64,000 bases of DNA, taken from the NCBI RefSeq assembly GCF_004000945.1, contig NZ_BIMF01000013.1:62001-126000 (forward strand), given 5' to 3'. The notes below the pieces were generated by a model. It was not told the DNA's origin. It searched no databases and was given only the letters and a program-made list of their open reading frames with translations. The translations under genes were made by a program, and so were the position numbers. Below, piece after piece: positions 16,668-25,198 of the stretch (the stretch's first letter is position 1; each line of letters begins with the position of its first letter). Source of the DNA: Paenibacillus lautus NBRC 15380. Lineage in GTDB: Bacteria > Bacillota > Bacilli > Paenibacillales > Paenibacillaceae.

Positions 16668-17501
16668 ATGAAATCAAGATCAAAAGTGATCATGCTGATT
16701 GTGGCTTCGGTCATCCTGGTGGTATGGAGCGTTCTGACGATCATTCCGATGTACTGGATGTTGATTGGCTCTGTGCAGGACACCAAGTCAGCGGCTTCGT
16801 TTATCCCGAAAATGATTCCGGACGTATTTTCCGTGGCCCCGTACGAGCGTTTTTTTGGCAAAACCAACGTCATGAGGTGGCTCTTTAACTCCTTATTGAT
16901 CTCATCCATCCTGACGGTGACCAACGTATTCCTGGCCTCGCTCGCAGGTTATGCCTTTGCGAAGCTGAAGTTCCCGGGGAACAAAGCGGTATTCTGGGTT
17001 TTGCTCAGCACGATGATGATCCCGGCGCAAGTGACGCTGATTCCGCTCTATATTTTGATGATTGACGTATTTGATCTCGGGAATACATACACGGCTATTC
17101 TTCTTCCCGGCATTGTAAGCGTGGGCAACATTTTCTTGATGAAGCAGTACATGTCATCACTGCCTACCTCTCTGATTCATGCAGCTCGTATCGACGCTTG
17201 CGGCGAATTCGGCATCTTCTGGAAGGTCATTCTCCCAATGGCCAAACCGGGTCTTGCCGTGCTGGCGATTTTCACGTTCGTTGCATCCTGGAACGATTTC
17301 TTCTGGCCCTTCCTCGTGACCAATTCGACGGAAATGAGGACCATTCAAGTCGGTCTTGCTTCCTTCGTTTATGCGGACACGACCGATTTCGGCGCACTTA
17401 TGGCTGGAGCAACCGTCGCGGCACTGCCGATGATGATCCTGTTCTTCTCGCTTCAGCGCTATTTCCTGCAAGGCATCACCATTGGAGCCGTTAAAGGCTA
17501 G
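16668..17501 (+). CDS. sugar ABC transporter permease (MalG type)
   Basis: The partner permease, 277 residues with six membrane helices. Seen: the usual N-terminal 'LTIIPMYWMLIGSVQD', the conserved 'LAGYAFAKLKFPG', the EAA loop 'PTSLIHAARIDACGEFGIFW' and the C-terminal 'FFSLQRYFLQGITIGAVKG' ending shared by CUT1 MalG-like proteins. In the EAA loop the usual Glu-Ala-Ala is His-Ala-Ala. It begins 33 nt after the first permease. Confidence 0.88.
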   Translation: MKSRSKVIMLIVASVILVVWSVLTIIPMYWMLIGSVQDTKSAASFIPKMIPDVFSVAPYERFFGKTNVMRWLFNSLLISSILTVTNVFLASLAGYAFAKLKFPGNKAVFWVLLSTMMIPAQVTLIPLYILMIDVFDLGNTYTAILLPGIVSVGNIFLMKQYMSSLPTSLIHAARIDACGEFGIFWKVILPMAKPGLAVLAIFTFVASWNDFFWPFLVTNSTEMRTIQVGLASFVYADTTDFGALMAGATVAALPMMILFFSLQRYFLQGITIGAVKG

Positions 17502-17515
17502 AAGGAGGCAAAGTT

Positions 17516-18622
17516 ATGGCACGCGTAGAATTCCGTAATATACGAAAAGAATTTGTAGACGACAACAAAGGGACGTTTACCGCTGTAGCGGGGTCGGACT
17601 TTGTGATCAATGATAAAGAGTTCGTGGTATTTGTCGGTCCTTCCGGCTGCGGCAAAACCACCTCGCTGCGCATGATTGCCGGGCTGGAACGTCAAACCTC
17701 CGGTGACATCATCATCGGCGACAGAGTAGTAAATAATCTTCACCCGAAAGATCGGGATATCGCGATGGTGTTCCAGGATTATGCGCTGTATCCTCATATG
17801 ACCATTCGCGAGAATCTCTCCTTCGGCTTGAAGAACCTGAAGAAGCCCAAGGCTTATATTGAGCAAAAGGTATCGCAGGCAGCCTCCATTCTCGGCTTGG
17901 AGTCGATGATTGACCGGAAGCCGCGCGAGCTGTCCGGCGGACAGCGTCAGCGTGTTGCGGTAGGGCGGGCCATCGTGCGCGATCCGCAGGTGTTTCTGTT
18001 TGACGAGCCGCTTTCGAACCTGGATGCGAAGCTTCGCGTGCAGATGCGGGTAGAGCTGTCCGAGCTGCACAAGCGTCTGGAAGCTACCATTGTATACGTA
18101 ACGCATGATCAGGTTGAAGCGATGACGCTCGGTGAGCGGATCGTCGTGATGAACAACGGCATTATCCAGCAGATCGCTTCGCCGACGGAGCTGTATGCGA
18201 ATCCGCAGAACATGTTCGTAGCCGGCTTTATCGGTTCCCCGCCGATGAACTTTATCGATGTGCATAAGGAAGGGAACGTCCTCCGTATGGAAGGCGGGGC
18301 ATTTACTATTCCGGATGCGATGGCGGGTGCGCTGAGCAAATACGAGAACAGGCATCTTATCCTGGGCGTCCGTCCCGAGCACATTACGGGTGAGGATCTG
18401 CCAGGAACAACTAATCTGGATTACAAGTACTCCACCAAGGTTCAGGTTGTTGAACATCTCGGTTCAGAGAACCTGGTGTACTTCCGCGTTGGAAACCGGA
18501 CGGTTACCGCGAAGGTTCACCCGGAAACGACGGGTTATCCGGGCATGGACAAAACCTTCATTTTCAATTTCGATAAGGTGCATTTCTTCGATCCTGAGAC
18601 GGAACAGCGTATCGATTGGTAA
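17516..18622 (+). CDS. sugar ABC transporter ATPase (MsmX/UgpC type)
   Basis: A 368-residue ATP-binding subunit. Walker A is GPSGCGKTT (41-49), the Q-loop lies in 'MVFQDYALYPHM', the signature is LSGGQRQRVAVGRAI (139-153), Walker B is VFLFDEPLSNLD (159-170) with Glu164, and the switch His is in 'YVTHDQVEAMTLG'. A C-terminal TOBE regulatory domain follows from about residue 240 ('ILGVRPEHITGEDL'). It differs from many Paenibacillus sugar importers in being encoded with its permeases. Because the two importers at 47-48.9 and 59-62 kb have no ATPase gene, this protein or another MsmX-like one may also serve them. Confidence 0.92.
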   Translation: MARVEFRNIRKEFVDDNKGTFTAVAGSDFVINDKEFVVFVGPSGCGKTTSLRMIAGLERQTSGDIIIGDRVVNNLHPKDRDIAMVFQDYALYPHMTIRENLSFGLKNLKKPKAYIEQKVSQAASILGLESMIDRKPRELSGGQRQRVAVGRAIVRDPQVFLFDEPLSNLDAKLRVQMRVELSELHKRLEATIVYVTHDQVEAMTLGERIVVMNNGIIQQIASPTELYANPQNMFVAGFIGSPPMNFIDVHKEGNVLRMEGGAFTIPDAMAGALSKYENRHLILGVRPEHITGEDLPGTTNLDYKYSTKVQVVEHLGSENLVYFRVGNRTVTAKVHPETTGYPGMDKTFIFNFDKVHFFDPETEQRIDW

Positions 18623-18648
18623 ACAACGACGAAGAGGAGAGGAAAGCT

Positions 18649-19344
18649 ATGCGCAAGCTGAATGATGTGTTGAAGAAGACAGGGGTTGAGATTTACCGTG
18701 AGATTACGGCGGTGGCCTTATACAGCATGATTACCTCACTGGTGCTCGTGACGGTGGTCATGTTTGTGCCGCTGTGGGCAGCGCTGGTGCTGCTGCCGAT
18801 TCTGTATATGCCGCTCTTTTATGGTGTTTGTTATGCGTATCACCGCCGAACAGAGCGGGGCAAGTCAAGACTTAAGGATGTGTTCCAAGGCGCGATCAAG
18901 GGACTCGGACCTGCCGTAATCATGGGCTTCTTCTTTGTGGTGATGGCGCTCATTTTGTGGTCCACCTGGTGGTATTACGGGGGCAAAGAAGGAATCGGCT
19001 ATCTTGCGATTGGCGTGTTCCAAACCTATTTTGTCATCATGGCGCTCATCTCCCAATTCTACACGTTTCAGCTTGTCATTCAGGAAGGGATGGGCATCTT
19101 CAAGGCCATGGCCCACAGTGTCAAGCTGTTCCTGAAATATCCGGCCTATACGCTGGGCGCATGCTTTCAAGCCTTCTGCGTTGCGATCCCGCTGCTGGTA
19201 ACGGTCGTTGGTTTTGGATTTTTGTTTAACGGCATGTGGGCCATATACCAGCATAAGGTTACGTATAATGTACTGAATCCGGAAGAGGCCAAACCGGCGG
19301 AAGACGGTCTGGTAGCCTCGGAAGCGAGAGGTGTAAGCATATGA
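18649..19344 (+). CDS. multi-span membrane protein of unknown function in the MurNAc operon
   Basis: A 231-residue protein starting MRKLNDVLKKTGVEIYREI. There are about five hydrophobic segments: residues 20-55 (two closely spaced), about 85-105, about 118-142 and about 165-190; the tail is acidic ('EEAKPAEDGLVASEARG'). The topology and size recall the DUF624/YesL membrane proteins that often accompany Paenibacillus sugar importers, but I see no firm signature. The ATG at 18649 follows GAGGAGAGG; the longer frame from 18616 would overlap the ATPase gene. It is translationally linked to the next gene: its stop overlaps the NamZ-like start. Confidence 0.6.
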   Translation: MRKLNDVLKKTGVEIYREITAVALYSMITSLVLVTVVMFVPLWAALVLLPILYMPLFYGVCYAYHRRTERGKSRLKDVFQGAIKGLGPAVIMGFFFVVMALILWSTWWYYGGKEGIGYLAIGVFQTYFVIMALISQFYTFQLVIQEGMGIFKAMAHSVKLFLKYPAYTLGACFQAFCVAIPLLVTVVGFGFLFNGMWAIYQHKVTYNVLNPEEAKPAEDGLVASEARGVSI

Positions 19345-20519
19345 TGAGAAGCAATGTGCGGAGCGGAATTGATATGCTGCCGAGCATCAAGCATGAGAAA
19401 ATCACGGGTCGTCGCCTTGGCGTCATCACGAATCCGACGGGGCTCACGTCGGATTTTCGTTCATCTATCGAGGTGATTGCAGGCTTGCCCGAGTCGGAAT
19501 TAACGGCGTTGTTTGCCTGCGAGCATGGGCTGCGAGGTCAGCTTCAGGCAGGCAAACACGTCGATGATGAAGTGGACCCTGTATTCGGCGTGCCGGTTTA
19601 CAGCCTGTACGGTTCGCGGCGCAAACCGGACGCTGACATGCTGAAAAACGTGGACACGGTCATCTTCGATATTCAAGACCTTGGCGTGCGTTTTTATACG
19701 TATATGACGACGCTGCTGTATGTCATGGAGGCATGCGCCGAGCATGGCAAGAGCCTGCTTGTCCTGGACCGGCCGAATCCGCTGGGAGGCGAGCGCTGCG
19801 AAGGCGGCTTGCTACAGCCGGGATATGAATCCATGGTGGGTGGATGGCAAATTCCGATTAGTACCGGGATGACCATCGGCGAATTCGCGCGCATGGCCAA
19901 CGACTTGCGGGGAACGGGCTGCGATCTGGATGTGATTCAGCTTGAAGGCTGGACGCGCGACATGGTTTATACCGACACGGGTCTTCCGTGGGTGCTGCCT
20001 TCGCCGAACATTCCCACGATGGATACGGTTCGGCTGTACAGCGGAACCTGTTTCTTCGAAGGGACCAATCTTTCGGAAGGCAGGGGAACGACCCGGCCGT
20101 TCGAATGGATCGGGGCTCCATGGGTGAATGGCGAAGAGCTTGCGAAGGCATTCAACGTGTACGGACTGCCGGGCGTGCATGCCCATTCCATGTACATGAC
20201 GCCTACCTTCTCGAAGCATCAGGGCGAAGGCTGTGGCGGGGTGATGCTGTTTGTAACGAATCCGGCAGAAGTGGAAGCTGTGCGAACAGGACTTGTGCTG
20301 CTGCACCTGTTCAGCCGGATGTACCCGGATCAGTTCCAGTGGCTTACCCCACCGGAGGGACGTAACCGGTATTTTATTGATTTGCTTACGGGTAGCGAGG
20401 ATGTCCGCCGGCACATCCACGAAGAAGCCGGACTTCAGCGCATTGTTGCCGAGTGGGGCAAGGATGCGGAGCAGTGGAGAACGATGCGGGCTCCTTATCT
20501 GCTGTATGGGGAGGCGTAA
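19341..20519 (+). CDS. NamZ-like exo-beta-N-acetylmuramidase (DUF1343, GH171), no signal peptide
   Basis: A 392-residue protein of the DUF1343/YbbC family, shown in B. subtilis (NamZ) to remove terminal MurNAc from peptidoglycan fragments. Seen: 'GRRLGVITNPTGLTSDFRS', 'LFACEHGLRGQLQAG', 'VDTVIFDIQDLGVRFYTY', 'LLVLDRPNPLGGERCEG', 'PISTGMTIGEFARMANDL', 'WVLPSPNIPT' and 'SEGRGTTRPFEWIGAPW'. B. subtilis NamZ is exported; this protein starts MMRSNVRSGIDMLPS with no hydrophobic leader, so it should act inside the cell on imported MurNAc-GlcNAc-type saccharides. Its start overlaps the stop of the preceding membrane-protein gene by 4 nt, and anmK follows 3 nt later. Confidence 0.87.
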   Translation: MMRSNVRSGIDMLPSIKHEKITGRRLGVITNPTGLTSDFRSSIEVIAGLPESELTALFACEHGLRGQLQAGKHVDDEVDPVFGVPVYSLYGSRRKPDADMLKNVDTVIFDIQDLGVRFYTYMTTLLYVMEACAEHGKSLLVLDRPNPLGGERCEGGLLQPGYESMVGGWQIPISTGMTIGEFARMANDLRGTGCDLDVIQLEGWTRDMVYTDTGLPWVLPSPNIPTMDTVRLYSGTCFFEGTNLSEGRGTTRPFEWIGAPWVNGEELAKAFNVYGLPGVHAHSMYMTPTFSKHQGEGCGGVMLFVTNPAEVEAVRTGLVLLHLFSRMYPDQFQWLTPPEGRNRYFIDLLTGSEDVRRHIHEEAGLQRIVAEWGKDAEQWRTMRAPYLLYGEA

Positions 20520-20522
20520 AGG

Positions 20523-21710
20523 ATGTTCTCACCATGGAAGGATGGAGGGCCGACCGTTGTGGTCGGCCTGATGTCAGGTACTTCGCTTGACGGCATCGAT
20601 GCGGCCATCGTCCGCATACACGGAAGCGGCCTTGAGGCATCGGTTGAACTGCTGCATTACTATAGCAAGCCTTACGAACCGGAGCTCCGTCAGCGGCTGC
20701 GCGATTTATGCAGTGAAGAGAAATCCAATAGCGCTGCTGTTTGCAGCATGAATGCATACCTGGGGTATCAGTTTGGAGCGGCAGTTCTGGAAGCGGTTGC
20801 CGATGCCGGCATGCAAATCGATGAGGTGGATTTAGTAAGCTCCCATGGACAGACGATTTGGCATCAGCCTGTACCCGAACAAGGTGATCCCTATGCTGTC
20901 GCTTCGACTCTACAGATCGGCGATATTTCCGTTATCGCCAAGCATACTGGCAAACTTACGGTAGGAGATTTCCGGCCCGCAGATATGGCGGTAGGGGGGC
21001 AAGGGGCCCCGTTTGCTCCTTACGGAGATTTGATCCTGTTCCGGCACCCGCAGCGGGGAAGGCTGCTGCAGAACATCGGCGGGATCGGCAATTGCTCGGC
21101 GCTGCCCGCAGGGGCGGATCCTGCGGATGTGCTGGCCTTTGATACCGGGCCTGGCAATATGATCATGGATGCCGTAGCCCATATGCTGTCCGAAGGGCAG
21201 CTTTCATATGACGACAGCGGAAAATGGGCTGCCCGAGGCAACCCGGATCAGGTCTTGTTAGGCGAGATGATGGAGCATCCTTATTTTCACATGGAGCCGC
21301 CCAAATCAACAGGAAGAGAAGTGTTTGGTCACAATTACGCGGTTTCATTCTTGGAACAAGCCAGGCTCAGGAAGCTTTCGGATGAGGACGTGATGGCAAC
21401 GGCTACGGCGTTTACCGCCCGTACCATTGCGGATAGCTATGTGAGATATGTGTTTCCCCGTTACAAGATCGATGAAGTGATCGTGACCGGCGGAGGAGCG
21501 CACAACAAGACACTGCTCTCCATGTTAAGCGAGCTGCTGCCTGAACAGAAAGTCATGACCTCCAAGGCGCTGGGCTTGGATGACGATGCGAAGGAAGCCG
21601 TGATTTTTGCACTGTTAGGTAATGACTTCATGCTCGGCGTTCCTAACAATTTGCCTGCTGCTACGGGAGCCGACCGCTCAACCGTTATGGGGAAGCTGGC
21701 CCTGCCATAG
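20523..21710 (+). CDS. anmK: anhydro-N-acetylmuramic acid kinase
   Basis: Opens and phosphorylates 1,6-anhydro-MurNAc to MurNAc-6-phosphate, the MurQ substrate. It has 395 residues. Seen: the ATP-binding 'VVGLMSGTSLDGIDAAIV' (13-30), 'VSSHGQTIWHQP', the catalytic segment 'VGDFRPADMAVGGQGAPFAP' (147-166), 'LQNIGGIGNC', 'FDTGPGNMIMDA' and 'VIVTGGGAHN'. It lies 3 nt after the NamZ-like gene and is the last gene of the salvage operon before a 310-nt gap. Anhydro-MurNAc arises from lytic transglycosylases, so the locus can take up MurNAc in both forms. Confidence 0.94.
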   Translation: MFSPWKDGGPTVVVGLMSGTSLDGIDAAIVRIHGSGLEASVELLHYYSKPYEPELRQRLRDLCSEEKSNSAAVCSMNAYLGYQFGAAVLEAVADAGMQIDEVDLVSSHGQTIWHQPVPEQGDPYAVASTLQIGDISVIAKHTGKLTVGDFRPADMAVGGQGAPFAPYGDLILFRHPQRGRLLQNIGGIGNCSALPAGADPADVLAFDTGPGNMIMDAVAHMLSEGQLSYDDSGKWAARGNPDQVLLGEMMEHPYFHMEPPKSTGREVFGHNYAVSFLEQARLRKLSDEDVMATATAFTARTIADSYVRYVFPRYKIDEVIVTGGGAHNKTLLSMLSELLPEQKVMTSKALGLDDDAKEAVIFALLGNDFMLGVPNNLPAATGADRSTVMGKLALP

Positions 21711-21816
21711 CGGAGGATGCATAGACATCAAATCACCGTGATCTGTACCTCGCCGGCAGAAATGTTCGCATCAAGCCGGATTGCCAGAGTCATAGGTTTT
21801 GCCAGGTTCTCCGTGT

Positions 21817-21897
21817 ATAAACCATGCATAAGCCGTGGATAAAGCCGTGGATAAAGCCATGCATAAACCCATGCATAAACCCATGCATAGACCGTTC
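21817..21897 (+). repeat. 11-12 bp tandem repeat, seven units
   Basis: Consecutive units of the form ATAAACCCATGC / ATAAAGCCGTGG run head to tail: 11, 11, 12, 12, 12, 12 and 11 bp. On the minus strand two units contain TTATCCACG, one base from a DnaA box. It occupies the middle of the 311-nt gap between anmK and glcD. The rest of that gap shows no gene; a GGGGAGGGGG ribosome site for glcD is at its end. Confidence 0.75.
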
Positions 21898-22021
21898 ATT
21901 AAAGCCCGCGGGACGGAAGTACCAAGCGAAGGTGTATAGATAATGTTAGGCAGCGATCTTGGAAAGAAAAGTGATTATCTTTATTGTAGTCAAACCCGTA
22001 TAGGGGAGGGGGAAACAACAC

Positions 22022-23491
22022 GTGCTGGAATCTGTTATTCGCGAGCAGCTGGCCGCCGTGGTTGGCGGGAAGTGGTTCAAGGACGATCCGGAAAGTCTCG
22101 TCTCTTACAGTTATGATGCTACGCCGCTATATCAAGCGATGCCGGACGGGGTTATCTTTCCTGGAAGCACGCAGGAAGTATCCGACATCGTCAAAATTTG
22201 CTCAAAACACCGCATACCCGTTATTACGCGGGGCGCAGGCAGCAATCTGTGCGGCGGGACCATTCCGCTTCAGGGCGGTCTGATCGTGGTTATGACCCGA
22301 ATGAATAAGCTGCTGGAGATCGATTCGGATAACCTGACAGCCACCTTCCAGACCGGTCTGAATACGAAGCAGTTTCATCTGGCGGTTGAACGGACAGGAC
22401 TGTTCTATCCTCCGGATCCAAGCAGCATGATCATCTGCACGATGGGTGGTAATATCGCCCTGGGGGCTGGTGGCCTGCGTGGCTTGAAGTATGGAACGAC
22501 CAAGGATTATGTCCTTGGCCTGGAAGCCGTATTGCCGGATGGCAGCATCCTGCGCACGGGCGGCAAGCTGGTGAAGGACGCGGCAGGGTATGATTTGACC
22601 CGGCTGTTGGTAGGATCGGGCGGTACGCTGGCCATTCTGACCGAGGCCACGGTCAAGTTGATTCCGAAGCCTTCTTACAGGAAGGCCATGGTTGCCGTCT
22701 ATGACGATCTCAACGCGGCGGCTCGAACGGTGTCGAATATTATAGCGAATCATATTTTCCCGTGTACCTTGGAATTCATGGATCAGCCGACCCTCCAGGT
22801 GGTTGAGGATTTTGCCAAAATCGGACTGCCGGTTCACGCCAAAGCGATGCTCGCGATTGAGCAGGACGGCAGCGTCGATGATGTGGAGCGGGATTTGAAG
22901 AAGCTGGAAGAGATATGTCTCGCCTCCGGCGCGGTTCAGCTCAACATCGCCAAGACACCGGAAGAAGGGGCGAAGGTAATGGAAGCGAGACGGAGCGCGC
23001 TTGCTGCGCTATCTCGATTGCGGCCGACCACGATCCTGGAGGACGCGACGGTTCCGCGTTCGAAGATTGCGGACATGGTGCTTGAAGTTCAGCGTATCGC
23101 ACAGAAATACGATGTGCAGATTTGCACATTTGGCCATGCCGGGGACGGCAATCTGCATCCGACCGCGATGACGGATGCCCGTGACCCGGAAGAGATTCAC
23201 CGTGTGGAGCAGGCATTCGCCGAAATCTTTGAGGCGGCGATTGCCATGGGGGGCACCATTACCGGTGAGCATGGCGTCGGTATCGTGAAGGCCCCTTACC
23301 TGGAATGGAAGGTGGGCGCTGCCGGCATCCAAATGATGAAATCCATTAAGGATGCGATCGATCCGCACCAAATCATGAATCCCGGCAAGCTGTTTGCGGA
23401 AACCCGGAAGCGGATTGTCTTCCAGGATCGGACGGAGCAGGCAGAGCGGGACTCGATTTCGGATCAGGATCAGAAGATCCAAACATCGTGA
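22022..23491 (+). CDS. glcD: GlcD-type FAD-linked oxidase (glycolate/D-lactate oxidase subunit)
   Basis: A 489-residue flavoprotein of the FAD_binding_4/FAD-oxidase_C family. It oxidises a 2-hydroxy acid and passes electrons to the partner iron-sulfur protein. Seen: the FAD-binding 'GVIFPGSTQEVSDIVKICSK', 'PVITRGAGSNLCGGTIP', 'FYPPDPSSMIICTMGGNI', 'KDAAGYDLTRLLVGSGGTLA', and the C-terminal 'ICTFGHAGDGNLHPT' and 'GGTITGEHGVGIVKAPYL' metal/substrate motifs. The start is GTG with an AGGGGAGGGGGAA ribosome site. Glycolate and D-lactate are both possible; D-lactate released by MurQ upstream makes the latter attractive. Confidence 0.88.
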   Translation: MLESVIREQLAAVVGGKWFKDDPESLVSYSYDATPLYQAMPDGVIFPGSTQEVSDIVKICSKHRIPVITRGAGSNLCGGTIPLQGGLIVVMTRMNKLLEIDSDNLTATFQTGLNTKQFHLAVERTGLFYPPDPSSMIICTMGGNIALGAGGLRGLKYGTTKDYVLGLEAVLPDGSILRTGGKLVKDAAGYDLTRLLVGSGGTLAILTEATVKLIPKPSYRKAMVAVYDDLNAAARTVSNIIANHIFPCTLEFMDQPTLQVVEDFAKIGLPVHAKAMLAIEQDGSVDDVERDLKKLEEICLASGAVQLNIAKTPEEGAKVMEARRSALAALSRLRPTTILEDATVPRSKIADMVLEVQRIAQKYDVQICTFGHAGDGNLHPTAMTDARDPEEIHRVEQAFAEIFEAAIAMGGTITGEHGVGIVKAPYLEWKVGAAGIQMMKSIKDAIDPHQIMNPGKLFAETRKRIVFQDRTEQAERDSISDQDQKIQTS

Positions 23492-23507
23492 GAGGAGGCG
23501 AGAGCGC

Positions 23508-24908
23508 ATGAATTCAACCCATGAGAAGCTTGCTCAATCGCTGAAGCTGACGCTGGACGAGGATCAATTGACGAACTGTATGCGCTGCGGGTTTTGTCAG
23601 ACCGCCTGTCCGACATTCCTCGAGACAGGGCTCGAAGCTGCCTCCCCGCGCGGGCGGATTGCGCTTATGAAAGCGGTTGTGGATGGTTTGATGGAGCCGG
23701 ATGATAGCTTTCGGAGCCAGATGGATCTTTGTCTGGGCTGCAGAGCCTGTGAGCCTGCTTGTCCTTCCGATGTGAAATACGGCCAGCTGATCGAGCAGAC
23801 CCGGGCAGCTATTGCTGCCGAGAAGCCGTATTCGCTGCCGGTGCGGATCGTTCGCAAAACATTCCTGCAAGGGCTATTCCCGCATCGCGGAAGGTTGAAG
23901 CTGATCGGCAAGACGCTTTCCTTTTATCAGAAATCTGGCCTTCAAAAGTTTGCGCGCAGTTCCGGAGCCATGAAGCTGTTTCCCGACCATCTTCAGCAGC
24001 TGGAGAAGGCGCTGCCTCCCGTAACGGGCGACGGCCTGGAAGAGCTGTGGAGCAAGGCTGGCTTGCCCTACCGCCGCGAGACGACAGACAGCGGTTCAAG
24101 GCTTATGGTTATCCCTGCGGCCGGGGCTAAGGTTGGCCGGGTCGGCATGTTCCGTGGCTGCATCATGGATGTCATGTTTGCATCCACGAACGTGAACACC
24201 GTACGGCTGCTACGTCAGGCCGGGTTCGAAATTGTCGTTCCGGAGGAGCAGGTATGCTGCGGAGCGCTGCATGCGCATGCCGGTGAGATGGGCGATGCCA
24301 AGCAGCTGGCCGGTCAGAACATATGGGCTTTCGGGGAAGCGAACGTGGATTACATCGCAAGCAATGCTGGAGGCTGTGGCGCACTGCTGAAGGAATACGA
24401 TCATCTGATGCATGCAGAGCCGGATGAGCGGCTTCAGCAAGCGGCGGTTCGTTTTGCAGATCAGGTGAAGGACATCTCCGAGCTGCTGCACAGCTTCGGT
24501 CGGCCGCTTACGCCGATTCATGCGGAGAGCGCACAGAACGAGGCCATAACGGTCACCTATCAGGACTCTTGCCACTTGCGAAATGTGATGAGGGTACAAG
24601 GCGAGCCGCGCCAGCTGATGGAGCACCTTCCTGGTGTACAGATGTGCGAGCTACAGGGGGCCGAGGTATGCTGCGGTTCCGCCGGCATTTATAATCTGAC
24701 CCAGACAGAAATGTCGACCACGCTTTTGGATCGCAAAATGGAGCATGTGGAGGCTACCGGAGCCAAGGTTATCGTGACTTCGAACCCGGGATGTCTGCTG
24801 CAGATGAAGTGGGGGATCGAGCGTGCCGGTAAACAAAATGGCGTAGAGGCCGTTCATCTCGCGGATTTTCTGGCAGAGCAGGTGCTGATTGAGGATAAGC
24901 GTGACTAA
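23508..24908 (+). CDS. glcF: GlcF-type iron-sulfur subunit of glycolate/D-lactate oxidase
   Basis: A 466-residue electron-transfer partner of GlcD. Two [4Fe-4S] ferredoxin clusters are encoded by Cys24, 27, 30, 34 and Cys75, 78, 81, 85 ('CMRCGFCQTACP', 'CLGCRACEPACP'). Two CCG domains follow, with 'VPEEQVCCGALHAHAG' and 'GAEVCCGSAGIYN', plus 'YQDSCHLRNVMRVQGEPR'. The ATG at 23508 has AGAGGAGG upstream and lies 16 nt after glcD. The pair forms a two-gene operon ending at a terminator. The catalytic site is in GlcD, so substrate identity must come from there. Confidence 0.9.
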   Translation: MNSTHEKLAQSLKLTLDEDQLTNCMRCGFCQTACPTFLETGLEAASPRGRIALMKAVVDGLMEPDDSFRSQMDLCLGCRACEPACPSDVKYGQLIEQTRAAIAAEKPYSLPVRIVRKTFLQGLFPHRGRLKLIGKTLSFYQKSGLQKFARSSGAMKLFPDHLQQLEKALPPVTGDGLEELWSKAGLPYRRETTDSGSRLMVIPAAGAKVGRVGMFRGCIMDVMFASTNVNTVRLLRQAGFEIVVPEEQVCCGALHAHAGEMGDAKQLAGQNIWAFGEANVDYIASNAGGCGALLKEYDHLMHAEPDERLQQAAVRFADQVKDISELLHSFGRPLTPIHAESAQNEAITVTYQDSCHLRNVMRVQGEPRQLMEHLPGVQMCELQGAEVCCGSAGIYNLTQTEMSTTLLDRKMEHVEATGAKVIVTSNPGCLLQMKWGIERAGKQNGVEAVHLADFLAEQVLIEDKRD

Positions 24909-24917
24909 TGGTACAAA

Positions 24918-24961
24918 TGGGGCAACTTCATGGTCATTATGATCGTGGGGATGCCCTTTTT
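24918..24961 (+). terminator. terminator after glcF
   Basis: GGGCA...TGCCC with an inner TCAT/ATGA pairing is followed by TTTTT. Confidence 0.55.
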
Positions 24962-25036
24962 AGTCTGGTTTATCATAAATCAGCGTGTTCATTGCGATCA
25001 ATTATTATATATAATGGTTCCGAAACAGCATTAATC

Positions 25037-25136
25037 GTATCGATACCGTGATAGAAGGATCGATACAATGATATAAACCGGTTTACATCGTTCCCTATCA
25101 ACGGTATGGTAGACCGACAGGGGGAGTTCTCCCCCT
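25037..25136. promoter_or_regulatory. direct repeats and hairpin upstream of the methyltransferase gene
   Basis: Two 20-bp spaced direct copies of ATCGATACnnTGATA (25039 and 25059), the first within the palindrome GTATCGATAC, look like a tandem operator. A GGGGGAG-TT-CTCCCCC hairpin follows near 25119-25136. No factor is assigned. Confidence 0.35.
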
Positions 25137-25198
25137 CACTGGGTTCATACAAGTACATATAAGCAAAGTGCAATCATGCGAGGAGGAGAGAGATACCA

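Noticed and set aside
21817..21897. Possible CRISPR array or replication origin
   Set aside because: Units are 11-12 bp without spacers, no cas genes are nearby, and only two units approach a DnaA box; there is no dnaA/dnaN neighbourhood or AT-rich unwinding region.
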